Assembly (NCBI RefSeq): GCF_006539865.1
Contig: NZ_BJNV01000005.1
Span: forward strand, 39,322 to 103,321
Direction of reading: 5' to 3'
DNA: 64,000 nt
Source: Zoogloea ramigera
GTDB lineage: Bacteria > Pseudomonadota > Gammaproteobacteria > Burkholderiales > Rhodocyclaceae
Shown here piece after piece: positions 12,059 to 25,788 of the stretch (the first letter of the stretch is position 1; each line of letters opens with the position of its first letter). Under the pieces are notes generated by a model. The model searched no databases. It was not told the origin of the DNA and saw only the letters and a program-made list of their open reading frames with translations. Made by a program: the position numbers and the translations under genes.

Positions 12059-12324
12059 CGGCGCGGGCCGAGGCGCCGGTGTTCTTCGGAACAGAAGAAG
12101 CCACCCGCGCCACGCACGCCCTCGCTCTCCGGCACGTGGAGGCCGCAGTGGGCGCAGGCCACCATCTGCTCGATCTCCTGCACCTCGGCCCGCGGCGGCA
12201 TCGGCGCTCCCTCCGGCGCCTCGGCGTCGGGCTTCCGCCCTCCCTGCCCGAGCCCGCCGCGCAGGGCGCGCCGAACATAGAAAAGACCGATCAGGAAGAG
12301 GATGAACAGGGCGAGGTTGCGCAC
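12055..12324 (-). CDS. PP0621 family small protein
   Basis: This 89-residue protein has an N-terminal membrane helix (LALFILFLIGLFYVRRALR) and a small C-terminal metal-site-like region. That region has Cys-x2-Cys in ACAHCGLHVPESE and a further cysteine in GFFCSEEHRR. It matches the uncharacterised PP0621 family that often precedes pilS in betaproteobacteria, as here. The putative zinc site and membrane anchoring are inference. It is translationally coupled to pilS by a GTGA overlap. Confidence 0.85.
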   Translation of the reverse strand: MRNLALFILFLIGLFYVRRALRGGLGQGGRKPDAEAPEGAPMPPRAEVQEIEQMVACAHCGLHVPESEGVRGAGGFFCSEEHRRLGPRR

Positions 12325-12353
12325 GGCCGGGGCTCCAGAGTTGGCTTTCGAGT

Positions 12354-13514
12354 TTAGCAGAAGCGCTGCAGGCGCTCGAACGCGGCGGCCAGGGTATCCT
12401 CACGCTTGGCAAAGCAGAAGCGGATCACCTTTTCGTCGCGCCCGTCGCCGAAAAAGGCCGACAGGGGAATCGCCGCCACGCCCACCTCACGGGTCAGCCA
12501 GTCGACGAAGGCGGTGTCGGCCTGATCCGAGATGGCCGCGTAGCGGACGGTCTGGAAATACGTGCCGGCGCAGGGCAGCAGCTCGAAGCGGGTGGCCGCC
12601 AGGCCGGCCCGGAAGAAATCGCGCTTCCCCTGGTAGAACGCCGCCAGCCCGAGGTGGCGCGAGGCATCGCCCATGTAGTCGGCCAGCGCCAGCTGCACCG
12701 GCGTATTCACGGTGAACACATTGAACTGGTGCACCTTGCGGAACTCGGCCATCAGCTCCCACGGCGCCAGCACGTAGCCCACCTTCCAGCCGGTCACGTG
12801 GTAGGTCTTGCCGAAGCTCGAGACGATCACGCTGCGGTCGGCCAGCTCGGGCACGCGGGCCACGCTCTGGTGAAGCTGACCGTCGAAGACGATGTGCTCG
12901 TACACCTCATCGGCCACCACCACGATGCCGGTACCCCGGGTGATCGCCGCCAGCTCGGCCAGATCGGCGGCGGTCCACACCGTGCCGGTGGGGTTGTGGG
13001 GCGTGTTGATCATGATCATCCGCGTCCGCGGCGTCACCAGCGCCCGCACCGCCTGCCAGTCGGGCCGGTACTCCGGCGCCGCCAGGCGGGCCCGGCGCAC
13101 CACGCCGCCCTGCAGCTCGATCGCCGGCACATACGAGTCATACACCGGCTCAAAAACAATCACCTCGTCGCCCGGATGCACCAGCGCCGCCACCGCGGTG
13201 AACAGCGCCTGGGTCGCCCCGGCGGTCACCGTCACCTCGTGCTCCGGGTCGTAGGCGGCGCCGTAGAGGGCCTCCACCTTGGCCGCGATCGCCGCCCGCA
13301 GGGCCGGCACACCGGCCATCGGCGCGTACTGGTTGTGGCCAGCCCGCATCCAGTGGGCGACGCGCTCGAAAAGCACGTCCTCGGCGCTGAAGTCGGGAAA
13401 CCCCTGCGACAGGTTGATTGCCCCGCACTCCTGGGCCAGGCGCGACATGATCGTGAAGATGGTGGTGCCCACGGCCGGCAGGCGGGACACGATGGGGGCG
13501 GGAAAGTGGGGCAT
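12354..13514 (-). CDS. PLP-dependent aminotransferase, methionine aminotransferase-like (MtnE/YbdL type)
   Basis: The 386-residue fold-type I class I/II aminotransferase has the PLP lysine Lys236 in SSFGKTYHVTGWKVGY and NTPHNPTGTVW in the cofactor pocket. The opening VGTTIFTIMSRLAQECGAIN and GFPDF resemble the YbdL/methionine aminotransferase branch, which transaminates ketomethylthiobutyrate. The ATG at 13514 is preferred because GGAG lies 8 bases upstream. It is divergent from mtnA, so a role in methionine/methylthioadenosine recycling is plausible but not proven. A kynurenine or glutamine transaminase activity is the main alternative. Confidence 0.8.
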   Translation of the reverse strand: MPHFPAPIVSRLPAVGTTIFTIMSRLAQECGAINLSQGFPDFSAEDVLFERVAHWMRAGHNQYAPMAGVPALRAAIAAKVEALYGAAYDPEHEVTVTAGATQALFTAVAALVHPGDEVIVFEPVYDSYVPAIELQGGVVRRARLAAPEYRPDWQAVRALVTPRTRMIMINTPHNPTGTVWTAADLAELAAITRGTGIVVVADEVYEHIVFDGQLHQSVARVPELADRSVIVSSFGKTYHVTGWKVGYVLAPWELMAEFRKVHQFNVFTVNTPVQLALADYMGDASRHLGLAAFYQGKRDFFRAGLAATRFELLPCAGTYFQTVRYAAISDQADTAFVDWLTREVGVAAIPLSAFFGDGRDEKVIRFCFAKREDTLAAAFERLQRFC

Positions 13515-13636
13515 GGCGAACACTCCGGAAATGGCCACCGGATTCTGTCAGATGCCGCCCGGCGCGGCCAGCCGGCAGCACCGCCTCGGGCCTCCCAGCC
13601 GCTACAATCACGCCCACCGCCCGACAGGACCCGACC

Positions 13637-14710
13637 GTGCCCGACACCTGCCCCACCCTGCGCCGCGACGGCGACCAGATCGTCATCCTCGACCAGACCC
13701 GGCTGCCCTGGCGCGAAACCTTCGTGCGCCTGGATAGCCTCGACGCCGCCGCCGCCGCGATCCGCGACATGCAGGTGCGCGGCGCCCCGCTGATCGGCGC
13801 CACCGCCGCCTTCGGCATCGCGCTGGCCCTGCGCCACGACGGCTCCGACGCCGCGCTGGCGGCCGCCGACGCCTGCCTGCGGGCAACCCGCCCAACCGCT
13901 GTCAACCTCCACTGGGCCCTCGACCGGATGCAGGCCGCCCTGCGCCCCCTGCCCGCCATTGAGCGAAGCGCCGCCGCCTGGGCTGCCGCCGAAGACATCC
14001 GCGCCGGCGACGCTGCCGCCAACGCCGCCATCGGCCGCCACGGCCTCGCCATGCTGGAATCCCTCGCCGCTGGCCGCACGGGCCCGCTACAGCTCATGAC
14101 CCACTGCAACGCCGGCTGGCTCGCCACCTGCGGGCACGGCACCGCGCTCGCCCCGATCTACGCCGCCCACGCCGCCGGGCTGGCCATCCACGTGTGGGTC
14201 AGCGAAACCCGGCCCCGCAACCAGGGCCTCCTCACGGCCTGGGAGCTCGCCCGCGCCGGCGTGCCCCACACCCTCATCGCCGACAACGCCGCCGGCTGGC
14301 TGATGGCCGAAGGGCGGGTGGACTGCGTCATCGTTGGCGCCGATCGCATCGCCGCCAACGGCGACACCGCCAACAAGGTCGGCACCTACCTCAAGGCCCT
14401 CGCCGCCAGCGCCCACGGCGTGCCCTTCTATATTGCCGCACCGCGCTCGACCATCGACTTCGGCTGCCCGAGCGGCGCCGCGATCCCCATCGAAGAGCGC
14501 AGCGCCGACGAAGTCCGCATCGTCGCCGGCCTCACCGACGACGGCGACACCGCCCGCATCCACCTGGCCGCAGCCCACGCCGCCGCCTGCAACCCGGCCT
14601 TCGACGTGACCCCCGCCGGCCTCCTGTGGGGCATCATCGGCGAGTTCGGCATCCTGCCCCCCGACGGCCTGGCCACAATTGCCAGCCACGCCAGCCTCGC
14701 CGGCCACTGA
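13637..14710 (+). CDS. mtnA: S-methyl-5-thioribose-1-phosphate isomerase
   Basis: The 357-residue protein belongs to the eIF2B-related isomerases that convert methylthioribose-1-phosphate (or 5-deoxyribose-1-phosphate) to the ribulose form. Conserved features are MQVRGAPLIGATAAFG near residue 45, the catalytic cysteine Cys157 in THCNAGWLAT and the catalytic aspartate Asp236 in VIVGADRIAANGD. The start is a GTG with AGGA upstream. It lies 17 bases before the aldolase gene, and the pair forms the core of a salvage pathway. Confidence 0.94.
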   Translation: MPDTCPTLRRDGDQIVILDQTRLPWRETFVRLDSLDAAAAAIRDMQVRGAPLIGATAAFGIALALRHDGSDAALAAADACLRATRPTAVNLHWALDRMQAALRPLPAIERSAAAWAAAEDIRAGDAAANAAIGRHGLAMLESLAAGRTGPLQLMTHCNAGWLATCGHGTALAPIYAAHAAGLAIHVWVSETRPRNQGLLTAWELARAGVPHTLIADNAAGWLMAEGRVDCVIVGADRIAANGDTANKVGTYLKALAASAHGVPFYIAAPRSTIDFGCPSGAAIPIEERSADEVRIVAGLTDDGDTARIHLAAAHAAACNPAFDVTPAGLLWGIIGEFGILPPDGLATIASHASLAGH

Positions 14711-14727
14711 CCCACCGGAGCCTCCCC

Positions 14728-15385
14728 ATGAACGAAACCGTACTGCGCGACGGCCTCCTCGTCACCGCCCGTGCGATGGCCGCCAGCGGCCTCAACAAGG
14801 GCACCGCCGGCAATGCCAGCGTGCGCTGCCGGGACGGCTTCCTGATCACCCCCAGCGGCCGCCCCTACGAAGACTGCCACCGGGACGACATGGCCTTGGT
14901 GGCCATGGACGGCAGCTGGCGCGGCCCCTTCGCCCCCTCCAGCGAGTGGCGCATCCACCGGGACATCCTGGCCGCCCACCCGGAGGCCGGCGCCGTGCTC
15001 CACGCCCACTCGCCCTTCGCCACCGCGCTGGCCTGCCACCGGCGCGACATCCCCGCCTTCCACTACATGATCGCCCGCTTCGGCGGCAGCGACATCCGCT
15101 GCGCGCCCTACGCCACCTTCGGCACCCAGGCGCTGTCCGACGGCGCCCTGGCGGCCCTCGAAGGGCGCAGTGCCTGCCTGCTGGCCAACCACGGCATGCT
15201 CGTCTTCGGTGCCGACCTGCGCCGCACCCTGGCCCTCGCCATCGAGTTCGAGACCCTCTGCGAACACTACTGGCGCGCCTGCCAGCTGGGCACGCCGAGC
15301 ATCCTGTCGGAAGCCGAGATGGCCGAGGTGATGATCCGCTTCACAACCTACGGCAAGCCCCAGCCCGCCAGCGCCCCGCCACCCG

Positions 15386-15414
<29 letters not shown>
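14728..15414 (+). CDS. Class II aldolase, Ald2-like (5-methylthioribulose-1-phosphate aldolase)
   Basis: This is a 228-residue zinc-dependent class II aldolase/adducin fold protein. Glu73 and the zinc ligands His92, His94 and His155 fall at the same numbers as in L-fuculose-phosphate aldolase. The motifs are PSSEWRIHRD, VLHAHSPFATAL and LLANHGMLVFG. Next to mtnA, the best match is the Ald2 enzyme of the dihydroxyacetone-phosphate shunt. That enzyme splits methylthioribulose-1-phosphate to DHAP and methylthioacetaldehyde. MtnB dehydratase is the alternative, but the sequence motifs look more like Ald2. GGAG precedes the ATG. Confidence 0.8.
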
Positions 15415-19794
<4,380 letters not shown>

Positions 19795-19795
<1 letters not shown>

Positions 19796-20943
19796 TGCAC
19801 TCCATAGACAGCCACCGCCCGCTCATCCTCGTCGTTGACGACGCGCCCGACTCCATCGAGCCCATCGTCAACTGCCTGCACAAGGCCGATTTCCGCACCC
19901 GCATCGCCACCCGGGGCGAACGCGCGCTGCAGCTGGCCGCCAGCACGCCGGTGCCCGACCTGATCCTGCTCGACGTCACGATGCCCGACATGGACGGCTA
20001 CGAAGTCTGCAGCCGCCTCATGAACAACCCGGCCACCGCCAGCATCCCGGTGATCTTCCTGTCGATCCGCAACGAAGAGCTCGACGAGCAGCGCGGCTTC
20101 GACGCCGGCGCGGTGGACTACATCACCAAGCCGATCAGCCCGCCGCTGGTCCTCACCCGGATCCGCAACCACCTCACCCTCAAGGCCGCCAGCGACTTTC
20201 TGCGCGACCGCAACGCCTACCTCGAGCAGGAGGTCGGCCGGCGCACCCGTGAGCTGGCCCTGCTCCAGGACGCCACCATCGTCGCCATGGCCTCCCTCGC
20301 CGAGACTCGCGACAACGAGACCACCCACCACATCCGCCGCACCCAGCTCTACCTGCGCACCCTGGCCCGCCACCTGCAGCACCACCCGCGCTTCGCCGCC
20401 GAGCTCACCGAGCAGAACATCGACCTGATGTACAAATCGGCCCCGCTGCACGACATCGGCAAGGTCGGCGTGCCCGACCGCATCCTCCTCAAGCCCGGCG
20501 AGCTCACCCCCGCCGAGTTCGAGATCATGAAGCGCCACACCACCCTCGGCCGCGACGCCATCAGCAAGGCCGAAACCCTGTTCGGTGTCTCGTCGAGCTT
20601 CCTGCGCTTCGCCAAGGAGATCGCCTACTCCCACCAGGAAAAGTGGGACGGCAGCGGCTACCCCCAGGGCCTCGCCGGCGAACGCATCCCGCTGGCCGCC
20701 CGCCTGATGGCCGTCGCCGACTCCTACGACGGCCTGATCAGCCAGCGCGTCTATAAAAAAGCCCACAGCCACGCCGAGGCCGTCGCCATCCTGGCGGCCC
20801 ACCGCGGTACCCACTTCGACCCGGACATCATCGACGCCTTCCTCGAGGTGCAGTCCGACTTCCAGGGCATCGCGCGGCGTTTTGCCGACGCCCCGATCGA
20901 CGAGGCCGCCGAGGCCGAGCGCGTCCGGCTGATCCTCGGCTAG
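19795..20943 (+). CDS. Response regulator with HD-GYP domain (c-di-GMP phosphodiesterase)
   Basis: The 382-residue protein has a receiver (phosphoacceptor Asp60 in LLDVTMPDMDGYE), a short coiled linker and an HD-GYP domain. His219-Asp220 lie in PLHDIGKVGVPD and GYP at 288-290 in EKWDGSGYP. Such proteins hydrolyse c-di-GMP to pGpG or GMP in response to phosphorylation. The ATG at 19795 overlaps the stop of the hybrid kinase gene by one base, so it is probably the output partner of that kinase's phosphorelay. Confidence 0.94.
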
Positions 20944-21064
20944 CCGGCTGGCGCAGGCCGGCACCGCCCCTCCAGTTCAAGAATGCCCTGCCTCGACCGT
21001 TAGAAGCCTTACAGACGGGACCCGCCCCAGAGGCCCCGCGTCAGACTTCAACACAGGAGAGCAG

Positions 21065-23809
21065 ATGACCAGCAGCCCGACACCTTCCCGGGTGTTCGCC
21101 GCATTGCGCCGCCATGGGCTGGCGCTGCTGGTGCCATGCAGCATCCTCGCCATCACCTTCGGCGGCTACCGCGACAATCTCCAGAAAGAAGAAGCCAGCC
21201 GGCTCCTGCTGTTCCAGGCCCAGGCGCGGGTGCAGGTCAATCACCTCCGCGAACGCGCCGGCAGCCTGCTCCAGCTCGCCGAGAAGCTCCACACCCTGCG
21301 CCCGGAAAGCACCGGCAAACGCCCCGACGGGCTCGGCCCGGTGCTCGCCCAGCACCCGGAGATCCTGCGCGTCGGCGTCCTCCGCAGTGGCCCCGGCGGC
21401 AGCCTCATCACCGACAGCGCCGAACCCAGCCCGTCAGGCCCCCTGCCAGCCAGCGCCGCCAGCCTGCGCGACGCCCTCCCGGCGCTGGGCGGCAAACCCA
21501 TGCTCAGCGCGCCCTATGCCCTTCCGGGTGACGGCGCCCAGGGCCGCCAGGCGGTCCTGATCCTCAGCCCGCTGCCCGGTACGCGGCGAGAGTTCGCCTT
21601 CATCGAGGTCGGCACCGAGCCCCTCCTGCGCCACGGCGTCGCCCCTGACGAGGGCCTGAGCGGCGCCCCGCGTTTCGTCGTCGACGTGCTCGACACCACC
21701 GACGCGCCCCGCCCGGTGTTCACGAGCGCGGCCGCGCCCGGCAGCCACGACAGCACCACCAAGAGCCTCGGCGCCTACGCCGAAGGCATCACCCTGGCCC
21801 AGCGTCACTGGCTCGTCATCGTCAGCCCGGGCGCGGCCGCCACCGGTGCGCTGCTCGACAGCGGCTCTGGCCGCTGGCTCGTCGGCGGGCTGCTGCTCAC
21901 CCTGCTGGCCATCGCCATCCAGCACACCGTGCAGAGCCGCGCCGACGCCGTGCGCCGCCAGGTGGACGAAAAAACCCAGGCCCTCGCCGAAGCCAACGAC
22001 GCCCTCGGCCGCTACATCGGCGCCCTGGCCGACGCCAACCGGCGCCTCGCCAGCGAGGTCGACGAGCACGCCCGCGCCGAAAGCCAGCTGCGCGAAACCA
22101 CCAGCCTGCAGCGGGCCATCCTCGACTGTGCCGAATACGCGGTGATCTACACCGACGCGAAGGGCACCATCCGGGTCATCAACCCCGCCGCCGAGCGCCT
22201 CTTCGGCTACCGGGCCGACGAGCTGATCGACAAGGCCACGCCGCAGATCCTCCACCCCGATGAGCACGCCCCCCGCTGGACGCTCGAAGGTAGCACCATC
22301 GGCCTGATCTCGCTCCCCCCCGGCGCCGAGAGCCACTCCGCCGAGTTCGACATGCGCCGCCGTGACGGCAGCCTCTTCCCGGCCAGCCTGTCGGTCTCCA
22401 TCGTGCGCGACACGCTCGGCCAGATCCGCGGCTACCTGGGCATCATTGCCGACATCACCCAGCGCGTCGACGCCGAGAGCCGCATCCGCCACCTCGCCCA
22501 CTACGACAACCTCACCTCGCTGCCCAACCGCAGCCTGCTCAACCGCCATCTCGCGGACGTCCTCAGCGCCGCCCGGGCGCGCCACCGCCGGGTGGCCGTG
22601 CTGGTCACCGACCTGGACCACTTCAAGTACGTCAACGACACCCTCGGCCACCTGGCCGGCGACCAGCTGCTGCTGGCGGTGGCCCAGCGCCTGCGCACCG
22701 GCGTACGCGACGGCGACCTCGTGGCCCGCACCGGCGGCGACGAGTTCGTCATCGTGCTCGCCGACCTCGACGAAACCTATCTCCCCGAAGAAGCCGGCGA
22801 GCGCCTAATCGCCAGCGTCGCCCGCCCCTTCGAGCTGGCCGGCCACCAGCTCACCGTCACCATGAGCGTCGGCATCGCGCTCTATCCCCACGACGGCGTC
22901 GATGGCGACACCCTCGTCAAGAACGCCGACGCCGCCATGTACCTGGCCAAGGAGCGCGGCCGCAACCAGGCCCGCTTCTTCGATCACGGCCTCTCCAGGC
23001 GCTACAGCGAACGCCTCGAGCTCGAGGGCCGCCTGCGCCAGGCCGTCGAAGCCCGTCAGCTGGCCCTTTACTACCAGCCCCAGGTGGACACCCTCTCGGG
23101 CGAGCTGATCGGCATGGAAGCGCTGATCCGCTGGTGCCAGCCCGACGGCAGCATGGTGCCGCCCGACAAGTTCATCCCGATCGCCGAAGAATGTGGCCTC
23201 ATCGTGCCCATCGGCGCCTGGGTGCTGCGGGAGGCCTGCCGCCAGCAACAGGCCTGGCTGCAGGAGGGCATCAGCCGGGTGCCGGTGGGCGTCAACCTGT
23301 CGGCCCGCCAGTTCGACGACACCACCCTGCTCGCCACCATCCAGGCCGCCCTCGCCGAGAGCGGCCTGCCGCCGGCCTACCTCGACCTCGAGCTCACCGA
23401 AAGCCTGGTGATGGGCAACCCCGAACACACCCGCCAGGTGCTGGCCGAATGCAAGCAGCTCGGGCTGCAGCTGTCGGTGGACGACTTCGGCACCGGCTAC
23501 TCCAGTCTGTCCTACCTCAAGCGCTTCCCGATCGACCGGCTCAAGATCGACCGCTCCTTCATCGCCGACATCGTCACCGAACCCGACGACGCCGCCATCG
23601 CCCAGACCATCATCGCCATGGCCCACACCCTGCGCCTCGAGGTGATCGCCGAGGGCGTCGAGACCGAAGCCCAGCTCGCCCTGCTGCGCCGCTGGCGCTG
23701 CGACGCCTACCAGGGCTACCTGTGCAGCCGCCCCCTGCCCGCCGACGAGATGACCAAGCTGCTCCGCCAGCTCCGCGCCACCCGCCAGGTCGCCCTCGCC
23801 AACATCTGA
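21065..23809 (+). CDS. Membrane PAS-GGDEF-EAL protein (c-di-GMP turnover)
   Basis: The 914-residue protein has an N-terminal transmembrane helix (about 17-33), a periplasmic region with CHASE/dCache-like length and a second helix near 270-290. A coiled linker, a PAS domain, GGDEF and EAL follow. The motifs TGGDEFVIVL, MEALIRW, ELTESLVMGN, DDFGTGYSSLSYL and VIAEGVET all look intact, so both cyclase and phosphodiesterase activity are possible. AGGAGAG precedes the ATG. It lies 121 bases downstream of the HD-GYP gene and could share its regulation. A 43-bp tandem repeat begins 71 bases after its stop. Confidence 0.92.
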   Translation: MTSSPTPSRVFAALRRHGLALLVPCSILAITFGGYRDNLQKEEASRLLLFQAQARVQVNHLRERAGSLLQLAEKLHTLRPESTGKRPDGLGPVLAQHPEILRVGVLRSGPGGSLITDSAEPSPSGPLPASAASLRDALPALGGKPMLSAPYALPGDGAQGRQAVLILSPLPGTRREFAFIEVGTEPLLRHGVAPDEGLSGAPRFVVDVLDTTDAPRPVFTSAAAPGSHDSTTKSLGAYAEGITLAQRHWLVIVSPGAAATGALLDSGSGRWLVGGLLLTLLAIAIQHTVQSRADAVRRQVDEKTQALAEANDALGRYIGALADANRRLASEVDEHARAESQLRETTSLQRAILDCAEYAVIYTDAKGTIRVINPAAERLFGYRADELIDKATPQILHPDEHAPRWTLEGSTIGLISLPPGAESHSAEFDMRRRDGSLFPASLSVSIVRDTLGQIRGYLGIIADITQRVDAESRIRHLAHYDNLTSLPNRSLLNRHLADVLSAARARHRRVAVLVTDLDHFKYVNDTLGHLAGDQLLLAVAQRLRTGVRDGDLVARTGGDEFVIVLADLDETYLPEEAGERLIASVARPFELAGHQLTVTMSVGIALYPHDGVDGDTLVKNADAAMYLAKERGRNQARFFDHGLSRRYSERLELEGRLRQAVEARQLALYYQPQVDTLSGELIGMEALIRWCQPDGSMVPPDKFIPIAEECGLIVPIGAWVLREACRQQQAWLQEGISRVPVGVNLSARQFDDTTLLATIQAALAESGLPPAYLDLELTESLVMGNPEHTRQVLAECKQLGLQLSVDDFGTGYSSLSYLKRFPIDRLKIDRSFIADIVTEPDDAAIAQTIIAMAHTLRLEVIAEGVETEAQLALLRRWRCDAYQGYLCSRPLPADEMTKLLRQLRATRQVALANI

Positions 23810-23879
23810 AGCATCCGCCAGAGGTGGAACACCGCAGCACGGACGGGCAATGCCGCCGCCGGCGAGCACCGGGGCCAGC

Positions 23880-24195
23880 GCTGCAAAAAGCATCAACGTC
23901 GGTGCCCCAGGGGTGCTGCGTCGCTGCAAAAAGCATCGACGTCGGTGCCCCGGGGGTGCTACGTCGCTGCAAAAAGCATCAACGCCGGTGCCGCGGGGGT
24001 GCTACGTCGCTGCAAAAAGCATCAACGCCGGTGCCCCGGGGGTGCAACGCCGCTGCAAAAAGCATCAACGTCGGTGCCCCGAGGGTGCAACGCCGCTGCA
24101 AAAAGCATCAACGCCGGTGCCCCGGGGGTGCAACGCCGCTGCAAAAAGCATCAACGTCGGTACCCCGGGGGTGCTGCGTCGCTGCAAAAAGCATC
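23880..24195. repeat. 43-bp tandem repeat array, seven full units plus a partial eighth
   Basis: Units begin at 23880, 23923, 23966, 24009, 24052, 24095, 24138 and 24181, each opening with GCTGCAAAAAGCATC; the eighth is cut after about 15 bases. The period is exactly 43. Variation is confined to a few positions: ACGTC or ACGCC near position 17, a CCCCGGGG core with single changes, and TGCGTC, TACGTC or AACGCC at the end. Since 43 is not a multiple of 3, every frame is read in turn, so the open frames across it are artefacts. It lies between the convergent GGDEF-EAL and azlD genes. There are no spacers, so it is not CRISPR. Confidence 0.97.
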
Positions 24196-24250
24196 GAAAC
24201 CGGGGCCTTTACCGGCGTTAGCGCCCCCCGCCCGAACCGGCCCCGACCCG

Positions 24251-24574
24251 CTACAGCACGGCCTTGAACAGATACAGCGCCGCCATCCCCACCGCGATGG
24301 TGGCCAGCACGTTGCCAGTGCGCCACGCCACCACCGCCGCCACCAGGGCCGCCCACGGCTTGGGGGCGGCCAGCGCGAAGGCCACCTCGCCGGCGTGGAT
24401 GAACAGCTCGCTCGCCGCCAGCGCCGCAAAGCTCGCCGGGGCGATGTGGCGGCACAGGCTATGCAGCCAGCGCGGCAGGGTTCGCCCGGCGAAGAGGCCG
24501 ATCATCGCGTAGCGGAACAGAAAGGTGAGCGCACCCACCGCCGCCAGCATGGCCACCAGCGCGAGCGTGCTCAC
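24251..24574 (-). CDS. azlD: AzlD family branched-chain amino acid exporter subunit
   Basis: The 107-residue protein has four hydrophobic segments and typical AzlD sequence (GALTFLFRYAMIGLFAGR, and ending GMAALYLFKAVL). It forms the small subunit of the AzlCD exporter for branched-chain amino acids in the inner membrane. The start is the GTG at 24574, which overlaps the TGA of azlC (GTGA). Longer open frames upstream are shadows of azlC. Confidence 0.88.
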   Translation of the reverse strand: MSTLALVAMLAAVGALTFLFRYAMIGLFAGRTLPRWLHSLCRHIAPASFAALAASELFIHAGEVAFALAAPKPWAALVAAVVAWRTGNVLATIAVGMAALYLFKAVL

Positions 24575-25272
24575 CGCCGCGCCTCCCCGCGCCGGGCCAC
24601 CGCTGCCCCGGCCAAGAGCCCCAACACGATCGCCAGCACCAGGCCCAGCCGGTAGGGCAGCGCGGCCAACGCCAGCACCGCCAGGGCCGCCACCAGGGCC
24701 GCCGCCTGCCCGGCGCGCTCCTTGACCAGCAGCGTGAGCAGCGCGATGAAGGTGAGCGGCACCGCAAAGTCGATGTCCCACTCCGGCGGAATGCGCGCGC
24801 CAAAGGCAATCCCCAGCGCCGTGGACAGCTGCCAGCAGCCCCACAGGGTGAGGCCGCAACCCAGAAAGTACCAGTGGCGCAGGTCCGGCCCCGGCCCGGC
24901 CGGCCGGGCATAGCGCAGGATCGCCACCGCGTAGGCCTCGTCGGTGAGCAGGTAGGCCAGCAGCACCCGCCAGCGCCGCGGCAGGTGCCGCACATGCTCG
25001 GCCACCGACGCGCTGTAGAGCATGTGGCGCAGGTTGAGCAGCACCGCGGTCAGCCCGATCGGCAGCGCCCCCGCCGCCGCGCCCAGCATCTGCACGATGA
25101 CCAGCTGGGCCGCCCCGGCAAACACCAGCATCGAGGTGAGCTGGGCCAGCCACACCGGCATCCCCACCGCCAGCGCGCCGATGCCGTACAACATGCCGAA
25201 GGGGATCACCCCCAGCTGCAGCGGCGCCTCGTCACGGCAACCGGCCAGGAACTCGTCTACACGTCGTCCCAC
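24571..25272 (-). CDS. azlC: AzlC family branched-chain amino acid exporter subunit
   Basis: The 233-residue membrane protein matches the large subunit of AzlCD. It shows PLQLGVIPFGMLYGIGALA near residue 17, FAGAAQLVIVQMLGAGA-like sequence near residue 51 and NLRHMLYSASVA. It has several transmembrane helices. The start is a GTG at 25272, three bases after the stop of the lipoprotein gene. It probably exports valine, leucine, isoleucine or related compounds together with AzlD. Confidence 0.9.
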   Translation of the reverse strand: MGRRVDEFLAGCRDEAPLQLGVIPFGMLYGIGALAVGMPVWLAQLTSMLVFAGAAQLVIVQMLGAAAGALPIGLTAVLLNLRHMLYSASVAEHVRHLPRRWRVLLAYLLTDEAYAVAILRYARPAGPGPDLRHWYFLGCGLTLWGCWQLSTALGIAFGARIPPEWDIDFAVPLTFIALLTLLVKERAGQAAALVAALAVLALAALPYRLGLVLAIVLGLLAGAAVARRGEARR

Positions 25273-25275
25273 CGC

Positions 25276-25788
25276 TCAGAACTTCTCCACCGGGCCCTTG
25301 CCGCCGCCCGCCTCGCCGAGGCCCTTGGGCAGCTCCACCTCGCCGGTCTGGTCGAAGTCGATGCCGCCAAAATTGCCGGTAACAAGGCGCCCGCTGATCC
25401 GGTAATCCACCTTCTCGCGGCCCTTGAAGGCCTTGAACTGACGCAGGAGACCGCCCAGCCCGGTGGTGGCGGTCACGTCCACCATCGCCTCGCCGAGGCG
25501 CGGGATGACCACTGGCTGGTTGCCGACGCCCTTGGCGAAGGGCTGGCCGTTGAGATCGACCTTGAAGGTGAGGCCCTCGATCGCGATCTCGCTGGTGTTC
25601 GGGTTCATCACCCGCAAGGTCAGCAGAAAGCGCTGCTCGAGCAGGTTGCCGTCGAGCAGGCGGATGTTGGCCACGCTGACTTCGGGCTTCTGCATGCCCA
25701 GCCTCAGGCCGGCACAGCCGCCCAGGGCAGTCAGCCCCAGCATGGCCACGGCGAGCCCGGCGAGGCGGCGGCGTGAGGGGTTCAGCAT
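25276..25788 (-). CDS. LEA type 2 family lipoprotein
   Basis: The 170-residue protein has a lipoprotein signal with lipobox LGGC (Cys25). It is followed by a single water-stress/LEA14-like beta domain (VANIRLLDGNLLEQRFLLTL, MNPNTSEIAIEGLTFKVDLNG). Such proteins sit in the periplasm anchored to a membrane; the exact role is unknown. GGAG lies ahead of the ATG at 25788. The gene overlaps the end of the upstream dehydrogenase gene by 7 bases and is followed directly by azlC, so all are probably one transcript. Confidence 0.85.
   Translation of the reverse strand: MLNPSRRRLAGLAVAMLGLTALGGCAGLRLGMQKPEVSVANIRLLDGNLLEQRFLLTLRVMNPNTSEIAIEGLTFKVDLNGQPFAKGVGNQPVVIPRLGEAMVDVTATTGLGGLLRQFKAFKGREKVDYRISGRLVTGNFGGIDFDQTGEVELPKGLGEAGGGKGPVEKF

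Noticed and set aside
23850..24655. Proteins encoded across the 43-bp repeats, and the array as a CRISPR
   Set aside because: The open frames arise because a 43-base unit without stops reads in all frames. Units are directly adjacent without spacers, and no cas genes are present.
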